Below, piece by piece: positions 33,478 through 41,393 of a DNA stretch of 52,622 nucleotides. The stretch lies in assembly GCA_021737695.1 (NCBI GenBank), contig JAIPDL010000019.1, forward strand, positions 1 to 52,622. Reading direction: 5' to 3'. Source of the stretch: Desulfotignum sp. GTDB taxonomy: Bacteria > Desulfobacterota > Desulfobacteria > Desulfobacterales > Desulfobacteraceae. The notes under the pieces are model-generated. The model did not search any database, was not told the origin of the DNA, and saw only the letters and a list, made by a program, of their open reading frames with translations. The stretch's first letter is position 1. Each line of letters begins with the position of its first letter. The translations under genes were made by a program, and so were the position numbers.

Positions 33478-34047
33478 ATGCACCTGACAGACATACGCGA
33501 AAAACTGGCGGACCGGCCGGACCTGACCCGGCACCTGGCACAGGTCAAGGAGCAGATGGCCACCTGCATTCAGTGCGGGACCTGTTCAGGCTCCTGTCCC
33601 AATGCCGGATTCATGGATATGACGCCCCGGCGCATGTGGCGGGCCGTGCTGGCCGACCGGTTGGACCTGGTGTTTTCCAGCCAGACATTCATGCTGTGTG
33701 CCAGCTGTTATGTGTGTACCCTGCGCTGCCCCCGGGGACTGCCTTTGACCGATGCCATGGCCGCACTCAAGCAGGTGGCGTTTGCCCTGGATCTGGACCG
33801 GTTCAAGCGGTCCACACGGTTCTACCGGGCATTTATGGACAATATCCGTCAATACGGCCGGGTCCGGGAAACCGAACTGATGGCCCGGTATTTTCTGGCC
33901 GTCAAAGACCCCCGGGTGCCCATGTCATACACGGGCATGGGCATCAAACTCATGGCAAAACATAAACTGCACCCGCATTTTCCCACCCTGGGACCGGGCC
34001 GGCTGGGGCCGCTGTTTGAACGGGCAACGCAACAACAGGAGCAATGA
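33478..34047 (+). CDS. hdrC: Heterodisulfide reductase subunit C-like protein
   Basis: 189 residues from the ATG at 33478; AAAGGAG ends just before it and an in-frame GTG at 33472 is part of that site. Two [4Fe-4S] motifs are present: CIQCGTCSGSC (C30, C33, C36, C40) and CASCYVCTLRC (C74, C77, C80, C84). The length and helical C-terminus match HdrC, which carries electrons from HdrA to HdrB. No membrane spans. hdrB follows directly. Confidence 0.93.
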   Translation: MHLTDIREKLADRPDLTRHLAQVKEQMATCIQCGTCSGSCPNAGFMDMTPRRMWRAVLADRLDLVFSSQTFMLCASCYVCTLRCPRGLPLTDAMAALKQVAFALDLDRFKRSTRFYRAFMDNIRQYGRVRETELMARYFLAVKDPRVPMSYTGMGIKLMAKHKLHPHFPTLGPGRLGPLFERATQQQEQ

Positions 34048-34048
34048 C

Positions 34049-34891
34049 ATGGACTATCTGTATTATCCGGGCTGCTCCCTGGAAGGCACAGCCAGCGAAT
34101 ATGACCTTTCCTGCCGGGAACTGTTCAAGACCCTGGGAGACCATCTCACAGACATCCCGGACTGGACCTGCTGCGGTGCCACGGCAGCCCAGTGCGTGGA
34201 CGCGTTTCTTTCCGTGGTGCTGCCGGCCCGGAATCTGGCCCTGGCGGAAAAAACAGATACCGGCCTGGATGTGCTGGTGCCTTGCAGCGCCTGTTACCTG
34301 AACCTGAAAAAAGCCCGGCAGGATCTGCTGGAAAACAGTGCCCTGCAGGCTCGGGTGAACCAGGTTCTGAAGCCGGACGAACTGGCGGTTAACGCCGCCG
34401 TGCGGGTCCGGCATCTCCTGGATGTGCTGAGCCGGGATGGGGCCGTGGGCCGGGTGGCTGAACTGGCGGAAAATCGCATGAAAGGATTCGTGGTTGCGCC
34501 ATATTACGGATGTCAGTGTCTGCGGCCTTTTGCGGAGTTCGATGATCCGGAACAGCCCCGGTCCATGGATGCCCTGATCCGGGCCACGGGGGCGGAGGTG
34601 CTGGCATGGGATATGGGAGGGGTTTGCTGCGGGGCTTCCACGGCCACCACCAAACCGGAAGTGGGGAAAAAACTGGTGGGCCGGATTCTGGATCAGGCAA
34701 AAGATGCCCATGCCGTGGTGACCGTATGCCCCATGTGCCAGATGAACCTGGAGCGGTTCCAGCCCCGGCCCGTGCCGGTCCTGTATCTGCCGCAGTTTCT
34801 GGGGCTGGCCCTGGGACTGTCCGGCAAGTCTCTGGGCTGCAATATGAATCTGTCCGATATCAAATCGGTCCTGTCCCGGGTGGCTTCATGA
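34049..34891 (+). CDS. hdrB: Heterodisulfide reductase subunit B-like protein
   Basis: 280 residues from the ATG at 34049, one base after the hdrC stop. Two CCG domains are complete: C9, C41-C42-Gly, C79, C82 in the first; C155, C157, C193-C194-Gly, C227, C230 in the second. In methanogen HdrB these bind two noncubane [4Fe-4S] clusters that reduce the disulfide. In a sulfate reducer the substrate is not CoM-S-S-CoB and may be the DsrC trisulfide or another thiol pair (inference). Its stop overlaps the start of the haem kinase gene (ATGA). Confidence 0.93.
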   Translation: MDYLYYPGCSLEGTASEYDLSCRELFKTLGDHLTDIPDWTCCGATAAQCVDAFLSVVLPARNLALAEKTDTGLDVLVPCSACYLNLKKARQDLLENSALQARVNQVLKPDELAVNAAVRVRHLLDVLSRDGAVGRVAELAENRMKGFVVAPYYGCQCLRPFAEFDDPEQPRSMDALIRATGAEVLAWDMGGVCCGASTATTKPEVGKKLVGRILDQAKDAHAVVTVCPMCQMNLERFQPRPVPVLYLPQFLGLALGLSGKSLGCNMNLSDIKSVLSRVAS

Positions 34892-37188
34892 ACCGTTTGT
34901 TGGATTATTTCCGGCACAGCCTGGTGTTCCGGCTCATTTTCATTGTCAGCCTGACAGTGGTTCTGTCCATTTCGTTGTGGGCCTTTGTCAATGTCAGAAA
35001 TTTCAAGGCCCGGAACATGGAAACCCATATCGCTTCCACAGACCGGCTGAGCAATTCCATCAAACTGGGAACCCATTATGCCATGATGCTCAATTCCCGG
35101 GACGACATCAATCAGATCATCAACAATATCGCCCGCCAGCCCGGAATTGAAAACATCCGCATCTACAACAAGGAAGGCCAGATCAAATTCACCAACCAGC
35201 CCCATGAGGTGGAGCAGTATGTGGATATCAAGGCCGTGGCCTGTGATATCTGCCATAAAATGGATCCGGCCCCCTCAAAAATTTCGCTGGAGGAACGGAC
35301 CCGAATCTTTCAGTCTCCAGACGGCCACCGGCTTTTAGGCGTTGTGCAGCCCATCCGCAATGACCCGGGGTGCGCCACCAGCGACTGCCATTTTCATTCC
35401 GAAGATCAGACCATTTTAGGCGCCCTGGATGTGGTGGTGTCCTTGAAAGAAACGGATGCCCAGGTGGTGAAAATGGAGCAGGGGGTTTTCAGCCTGGCGT
35501 TTTTCACGATCCTGATCACCTCGGTCATCATTTTTCTCACCACATTGTTTTTTGTGAAAAAACCCATCATCAAGCTGGTGGAAGGCACCCGCCGCATTGC
35601 CAGCGGTGATTACGAGGCAGATATCGATATCGGCCGGGCCCATGAAATTCAACCCTTAGGCAAAGCAATCCAGCAGATGGGCAAGAAAATCGGGGCCCAT
35701 CAGGCGGCGCTTAAAAAACAGAAAAACGAATACCAGGCATTGTTTGACAATGCGCCCTGCATGATCGCCGTGCAGGATAAAAATTTCCGGCTGATCCAGT
35801 ACAACCGGGCGTTCAAGGAAAGGTTTGATCCCCGGCCCGGGGATTACTGCTATTCGGTCTACAAAGGACTGGACCATCAATGCCCGGACTGTCCCGTGGA
35901 AAAAACCTTTGCCGACGGCCGGTCCCACTATGGGGAGACGGAAGGGGTCGGCCGCAAGGGTCAGAAAAAGCACTGGATCTTCATCACTGCGCCCATGTTC
36001 GATGAAAACGGGGACATTGTGGCAGGCATGGAAATGAGTATCGATATCACCCAGCGCAGACACCTGGAACAGGATTTGAAAAAATCGGAAGAAAAATACC
36101 ATGCTATTTTCAACAATATTTTCAATCCTGTGTTTGTGGTGGATCAGGAGACGCTTAACATTCTGGATTGCAATATCAAAGCCATGGACCTGTATCATAC
36201 GGGCGGAAACACCCTGGCGGGAAAATTGTTCAGCGATTTTTTCCCCCGGGAGGATCAGGCGGATATGATCCGGCAGGTGAAATCCAGAAAAGAGATCTCC
36301 AAGGTCCAGCATATCAAGGCGGACGGCAGAAAAATCGATGTGGACATGTGGGTGGCCCCGGCCCAGTACTCGGGTCAGAACGTGTTTCTGATCACCATCA
36401 ATGACATCACCCAGCGTCTGGAAACCGAGCAGCACCTGCTCCATGCCAGCAAAATGGCCACGTTGGGCGAAATGTCCACGGGCATCGCCCATGAATTGAA
36501 CCAGCCCTTGTCCGTGATTAAATCTTCGGCCAGTTTCTGCCTGCGAAAGATCCATAATCAGGAACCTGTTTCAGAAGAGATTTTCCACAAACTGATCGGA
36601 AAAATCGACATTAATGTGGACCGGGCCGATAAAATCATCCAGCACATGCGCCAGTTTGCCAGAAAATCCGATATTAAGCTGGTGAGAACCCGGATCAATG
36701 ACGTGATCCAGCAGACCTTTGATATGCTCAATCAGCAGTTGAAAATCCGGGGAATCCAGGTATTATGGGAGAAAAAAGATGGGTTGCCCGAGATTCTGGC
36801 GGACCCGGACCGCCTGGAACAGGTGTTCATCAACCTGGTGATGAATGCCAAGGATGCCATTGAAGCCAAATGGGAAGCCCGGGGAAGCGAAGATGACGGC
36901 AAAGACCGGATTGTCATCCACACGTTTGTGGCCAATGACAAGGTGGTTGTTCAGGTGAGCGACACGGGCATCGGCATCCGGAAAGAGGCAAAAGACCGTT
37001 TGTTTGAACCGTTTTTCACCACCAAGGAAGTGGGCAAGGGCACGGGCCTGGGCCTGTCCATCTCCTATGGGATCGTCAAAGACTGCAAGGGAGATATTCA
37101 GGTGGCCACCCCCCCGGACGGCGGCGCAAAATTCACCCTGATATTTCCGGTTCCCGAAGAAACAAACGAAGATATCGAATATGCCTGA
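34888..37188 (+). CDS. Membrane histidine kinase with periplasmic c-type haem motifs
   Basis: 766 residues from the ATG at 34888, translationally coupled to hdrB; the frame is open upstream but overlaps hdrB. TM1 (about 12-34), a periplasmic domain (35-200), TM2 (202-223), HAMP, two PAS domains (about 280-392 and 400-512), HisKA with His535 in STGIAHELNQPL, and HATPase (about 640-755). The periplasmic domain has CDICH at 119-123, a standard haem c site, and CATSDCH at 162-168, a CX4CH site. The first PAS has cysteines 321, 332 and 335. It looks like a redox-sensing kinase fed by periplasmic cytochromes, placed in the same operon as the Hdr complex. Confidence 0.92.
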   Translation: MNRLLDYFRHSLVFRLIFIVSLTVVLSISLWAFVNVRNFKARNMETHIASTDRLSNSIKLGTHYAMMLNSRDDINQIINNIARQPGIENIRIYNKEGQIKFTNQPHEVEQYVDIKAVACDICHKMDPAPSKISLEERTRIFQSPDGHRLLGVVQPIRNDPGCATSDCHFHSEDQTILGALDVVVSLKETDAQVVKMEQGVFSLAFFTILITSVIIFLTTLFFVKKPIIKLVEGTRRIASGDYEADIDIGRAHEIQPLGKAIQQMGKKIGAHQAALKKQKNEYQALFDNAPCMIAVQDKNFRLIQYNRAFKERFDPRPGDYCYSVYKGLDHQCPDCPVEKTFADGRSHYGETEGVGRKGQKKHWIFITAPMFDENGDIVAGMEMSIDITQRRHLEQDLKKSEEKYHAIFNNIFNPVFVVDQETLNILDCNIKAMDLYHTGGNTLAGKLFSDFFPREDQADMIRQVKSRKEISKVQHIKADGRKIDVDMWVAPAQYSGQNVFLITINDITQRLETEQHLLHASKMATLGEMSTGIAHELNQPLSVIKSSASFCLRKIHNQEPVSEEIFHKLIGKIDINVDRADKIIQHMRQFARKSDIKLVRTRINDVIQQTFDMLNQQLKIRGIQVLWEKKDGLPEILADPDRLEQVFINLVMNAKDAIEAKWEARGSEDDGKDRIVIHTFVANDKVVVQVSDTGIGIRKEAKDRLFEPFFTTKEVGKGTGLGLSISYGIVKDCKGDIQVATPPDGGAKFTLIFPVPEETNEDIEYA

Positions 37189-37200
37189 AAGGAGGCGTTC

Positions 37201-38328
37201 ATGGACAAGACACCCTTCACCATTCTGATCGTGGACGATGAAGAAGATATCAGAGAGGTGCTTGAGATCGCGCTCATGGACATGGGGCATCAGGTGCTTT
37301 TGGCCCCGGACGGAAAAAAAGCCCTGGCACTGTTTGACGAGCACCATCCCGACATTGTGATCACGGATATCAAAATGCCGGTCATGGGCGGTATTGAACT
37401 GCTCAAACAGGTGAAACGCCGGTCTCCGGACACTCAGGTGATCATGATCACGGGACACGGGGACATGGATCTCACCATTGACAGCCTGAAATTCGGGGCC
37501 ACGGATTTCATTACCAAACCCGTGAACGTGGACATCCTGGAAATCGCTGTGACCAAGGCCGTGGATCAGCTCATTGCCCAGCAGAAACTGGTGGAATATA
37601 CCCAGAAACTGGAACTGCTGGTGCTGGAAAAATCCAAACTCACGGATCATTTATCCTCTTTGGGCCTGATGCTGGGCACGGTATCCCATAACATTAAAGG
37701 TTTGCTCACCAACCTGGACGGCGGGTTGTTCATCGCCCGGTCCGGCCTGGAAAAAAAGAATTTTGACGATATTGCCGAGGGCATGGATCTGCTGTCCCAG
37801 GCCGTGGAAAAAATCAAGCAGCTGATCATGGATATTCTGCTGTATTCCAAGGAACGGTCCATGGATATTCAGCCCGTGCCCCTGGATTCGTTTATCCAAG
37901 ACATTCAGGAAACCATGAAAATGAAACTGGCCAGCCATCCCATCGATTTTCAGGTGGTTTCCGACAACGCCCCGGCCACCCTGAACCTGGACCCGTCTTC
38001 CATGATGTCCGCGCTGGTGAATATGCTGGATAATGCCGTGGATGCCTGTGTGGAAGACAAAGACCCGGCCGGTCACGTCATTTGCCTGACCATCGAAGAA
38101 AAGGGCGATCACCTGGTGATCAAGGTTCAGGATGACGGGTGCGGCATGGACGTTGAAACCAAGTCCAGGATCTTTGACCTGTTTTTTTCTTCCAAACAGG
38201 TCAAGGGCACGGGATTCGGCCTGTTCATCGCCCGAAACATCATCGCCCAGCACAAGGGGACCATCACCGTGGAATCCGTCAAACGCCGGGGCACGACCTT
38301 CACGATTTTTCTGCCGCTGACTCCGTGA
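37201..38328 (+). CDS. Receiver-histidine kinase, last gene of the Hdr operon
   Basis: 375 residues after a strong AAAGGAGG site, 12 bases downstream of the haem kinase. The receiver (5-125) has VDDEED, phospho-acceptor Asp56 in VITDIKMPVMGG, and Lys106. The kinase part has an unusual H-box GTVSHNIKGLLTNL with His163, N-box MLDNAVDACV, DDGCGMD and GTGFGLFIA. It is soluble, like the first gene of the operon, and could receive phosphate from the haem kinase and pass it on. The operon seems to end here, since the next gene is convergent; no terminator is clear in the 74-base gap. Confidence 0.92.
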   Translation: MDKTPFTILIVDDEEDIREVLEIALMDMGHQVLLAPDGKKALALFDEHHPDIVITDIKMPVMGGIELLKQVKRRSPDTQVIMITGHGDMDLTIDSLKFGATDFITKPVNVDILEIAVTKAVDQLIAQQKLVEYTQKLELLVLEKSKLTDHLSSLGLMLGTVSHNIKGLLTNLDGGLFIARSGLEKKNFDDIAEGMDLLSQAVEKIKQLIMDILLYSKERSMDIQPVPLDSFIQDIQETMKMKLASHPIDFQVVSDNAPATLNLDPSSMMSALVNMLDNAVDACVEDKDPAGHVICLTIEEKGDHLVIKVQDDGCGMDVETKSRIFDLFFSSKQVKGTGFGLFIARNIIAQHKGTITVESVKRRGTTFTIFLPLTP

Positions 38329-38402
38329 TTTTGCATTTCCGGCAGAGATCATATACCCCAGCCAGATGATCAAGGACTTGGAAAACTCATGAAGCGGATA
38401 AT

Positions 38403-41348
38403 TTATACTTGAGTTTCATCTGAGGCTTTATCCAAAACTTCCCGCACCTTTTCAGCCAGTTCATTGATTGAAAATGGTTTCTGAAGAAAAGCAACCCCGT
38501 CCTTGAGCATTCCTTGATGGACAATGACATTGGCTGTGTAGCCGGACATGAATAACAGTTCGATTTCCGGAAACAGGTCTTTCACCTGTTCAGCCAGGTC
38601 CCGGCCGTTCATTTTCGGCATGATGACGTCCGTTATGAGAAGATGTATCCGGTCTGTTCGGGCACGGGCTATCTGAATTGCAACTGCCGGGGATGCGGCG
38701 GATAAAACCGAATATCCTTTTTGTTCAAGCATTGTTCGGGTCATTTCCAGAATCTCGGGTTCATCCTCTACCAGCAAAATGGTTTCATTGCCGGGGGGAA
38801 TCGACATTTCTGAATGGGCGACTGAAACTGTTTTTTCAGCGGACGAATGTTGCCGGGGCAGGTAAATTTTAAAGGTGGAACCCAGGCCGGATTCGCTGTA
38901 TACGTTGATGAACCCGTTGTTCTGTTTCACGATACCATAAATGGTGGCCAGACCGAGACCCGTGCCTTTACCGATTTCCTTGGTGGTGAAAAACGGTTCA
39001 AACAGATTTTCCAGAATTTCCTGATCCATGCCGCAGCCGTTGTCACTGACCGCCAGCATGACAAAGTCCCCGGGGATGAAGCCGGGATGATCTGCACAAT
39101 AGGCCGGATCAAAGGTTTTCATTCCGGTTTCAATGGTGAGGTTGCCTACCCCGGCAATGGCATCCCGGGCATTCACGCACAGATTGGCCAGAATCTGGTC
39201 GACCTGGGTCGGGTCCATTTTGACGGGCCACAATTTCAGGGCCGGCACCCAGGACAGTTCAATGTCTTCACCGATCAATCGTCTGAGCATGCTGAGCATT
39301 TTTTCAACCGTATGATTCAGATCCAGCCGTTTCGGCTCGATGATCTGTTTTCTGGCAAATGCCAGCAATTGTTTTGTCAGATCCGCCGACCGCCGGGCCG
39401 CGGTTTGAATTTTTTCAAGATTTGAGCCCGGGTCTTGTTTGTACCGGGCTTTTTGCAGGGCCAGTTCCGCATGCCCCAGGATCACGCCCAGCATGTTGTT
39501 GAAATCATGGGCCACACCACCCGCCAGTCTACCCACGGATTCCATCTTCTGGGCCTGGGTAAGCTGGGTTTGGAGTTTTTCGCGTTCCATTTCGGCCTGC
39601 TTGTCCTGTGTGATGTCACGGACAATCCCCCGGAACCCGGTGGAGATTCCTTTTGAATCCCTGAGAAGAGACGCGTAAAATTCCAGGGTCCGCCTTTCTC
39701 CGTCCTTTCGCAGGATGTCCCATTCACAGCTTTGAATCGGTACCCCTGTCCGAAAGGTCTCGTTATAGATACGATAAATTCTTTTTGCAATGGCCTCGTC
39801 TGCAGCATAGCGGCTGAAATGGGTCCCCAGCATTTCATCCCTGCTGTAACCGAACAGGTTGAGAAACGCCTCGTTGAAAAAAGTGAAGTTCCCGGCCAGA
39901 TCCACCTCATGATACCCTTCCGACATTTCATCGAGAATCGTCCGGTAACGCTCCTCACTTTCCCGGAGCGCCTTTTCCACATGTTTACGTTCGGTGATAT
40001 CCTCCAGAAGTCCATCAAAATGGTGAATGTCGCCTGACTCATCCCTGACGGCCCTGGCCTTGAGGCTGGCCCATATAGGGGAACCGTCCCGTTTACGCAG
40101 CTGCACTTCAAAGTCGCTGGTTCCTCCGTCGGTCTCCATAATCCGCTGAAAGGTCTTTCGGTCTTCAGGATTCAGGTAATGTTGTTTTCCGATATCCTGT
40201 AATTGTTCAATAAGCTCGCTGGCGGAATTAAATCCCAGAATTCTGGCCAGCGATGGGTTGGCGGAAAGGAAACGGCCATCCGGAGTTGTCTGGAAAACAC
40301 CTTCAACCGCATTATTGAAAAGCCGGCGGTATTTTTTTTCACTTTCTTTTAAACCGGCAATGTTCTGATTCAGACGTCTTTTAAGGAAAATGGTGATGCC
40401 GGTCAGCCCTGCTATCATCAGAACACTGAAGATAGCTGTCAAGATAATATTGCGCCGGGTTGTCGGGTCCATTTTGAAATCAACCTCCATGGCAATCCAT
40501 TTTTTGCGAATGGCCGTCATTTCATCGGCGGAAATCTGTTCCAGAGCTTTGTTTATGGCACTGAAAAGCAGCGGATATTCCCGGCTGACTCCGATACACC
40601 ATGCAAACTGGTAATCCGTGGTACCGGCGACCCGCAGGGTGGGAATGCCTTCCAGTTCAATATGATAGGCTGCCACGGCCAGGTTTTCCACAAACGCATC
40701 GATCTGGCCAAAAGCGGTACGCCGCAGCCCTTCGGAAACATTGGCAACCGTGACCAGTTCGAACCGGTCCGGCACGTTTTTTTTTCGAACATATGTTTCA
40801 GTGGCATATCCGGAAACAACCCCCACGCGCCGGCCCGCCAGATCATCCAGGGTGATTTTTGCCGATGGGGAGCGGGGTGTGATGACAACCACCGGTACTG
40901 TGGCGTAGGGTTGGGTGAAAAATGCGTACGTTTCCCGTTCATTGGTACGGACAATGGTTGGGGCAATGGCACATTCTCCGCTTTTCAAGGCGGCCAGGTG
41001 CCTGTTCCAGTCATCCAGGGGGATTTTTACGAAATCGATACCCAGGAAAGATTCGATGCGGGCGATGACATCCGCTCCCATGCCGGTGAATGAACCGGAG
41101 CCAGATATGAATTCAATGGGCGGAAATTCCGTATTGAAAAACAGGGTGAGTTTCTCAGGATGGGCCTTCAGCCAGGCACTCTCTTGGTCAGTAAGACGAA
41201 CAGCACCGGAAAATGGGGCTGTATTGTCGCGTGCGATGGCAAAGTCGGTAACAGGGATCATATACAGGATAAAAGCAATATACCCGCACACAACCCACCA
41301 GGTTTTCAGTGTATCTGTTGTTTTCGATTTCCGGGATACGGTATTCAT
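38403..41348 (-). CDS. Hybrid histidine kinase: SBP_bac_3-PAS-PAS-HisKA-HATPase-REC
   Basis: 981 residues. A signal anchor (about 18-36) leads to a periplasmic solute-binding domain of family 3 (about 50-290), TM2 (about 303-323), PAS1 (about 335-455), PAS2 (about 460-585), an H-box GRLAGGVAHDFNNMLGVILG (His near 625), an HATPase with DNGCGMD and GTGLGLATIYG, and a C-terminal receiver with ITDVIMPKMNGRDLAEQ and KPFS. BvgS/EvgS-like architecture: an amino acid or similar ligand probably binds outside. The kinase and receiver parts are very similar to the genes at 41.4-44.1 and 49.9-52.4 kb, so these are recent paralogues with different sensors. Confidence 0.92.
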   Translation of the reverse strand: MNTVSRKSKTTDTLKTWWVVCGYIAFILYMIPVTDFAIARDNTAPFSGAVRLTDQESAWLKAHPEKLTLFFNTEFPPIEFISGSGSFTGMGADVIARIESFLGIDFVKIPLDDWNRHLAALKSGECAIAPTIVRTNERETYAFFTQPYATVPVVVITPRSPSAKITLDDLAGRRVGVVSGYATETYVRKKNVPDRFELVTVANVSEGLRRTAFGQIDAFVENLAVAAYHIELEGIPTLRVAGTTDYQFAWCIGVSREYPLLFSAINKALEQISADEMTAIRKKWIAMEVDFKMDPTTRRNIILTAIFSVLMIAGLTGITIFLKRRLNQNIAGLKESEKKYRRLFNNAVEGVFQTTPDGRFLSANPSLARILGFNSASELIEQLQDIGKQHYLNPEDRKTFQRIMETDGGTSDFEVQLRKRDGSPIWASLKARAVRDESGDIHHFDGLLEDITERKHVEKALRESEERYRTILDEMSEGYHEVDLAGNFTFFNEAFLNLFGYSRDEMLGTHFSRYAADEAIAKRIYRIYNETFRTGVPIQSCEWDILRKDGERRTLEFYASLLRDSKGISTGFRGIVRDITQDKQAEMEREKLQTQLTQAQKMESVGRLAGGVAHDFNNMLGVILGHAELALQKARYKQDPGSNLEKIQTAARRSADLTKQLLAFARKQIIEPKRLDLNHTVEKMLSMLRRLIGEDIELSWVPALKLWPVKMDPTQVDQILANLCVNARDAIAGVGNLTIETGMKTFDPAYCADHPGFIPGDFVMLAVSDNGCGMDQEILENLFEPFFTTKEIGKGTGLGLATIYGIVKQNNGFINVYSESGLGSTFKIYLPRQHSSAEKTVSVAHSEMSIPPGNETILLVEDEPEILEMTRTMLEQKGYSVLSAASPAVAIQIARARTDRIHLLITDVIMPKMNGRDLAEQVKDLFPEIELLFMSGYTANVIVHQGMLKDGVAFLQKPFSINELAEKVREVLDKASDETQV

Positions 41349-41393
41349 GGCTTTGTATCATTTCTCATGAGAAAAAATTTTGGCATGGGATAC

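Noticed and set aside
34606..34887. N-terminal extension of the haem kinase frame into hdrB
   Set aside because: The extension overlaps the end of hdrB out of frame; the ATG at 34888 has the usual ATGA coupling and gives a proper membrane anchor.
38329..38402. Terminator at the end of the Hdr operon
   Set aside because: CTGCCG and CGGCAG could pair across a 20-base loop, but no T run follows.
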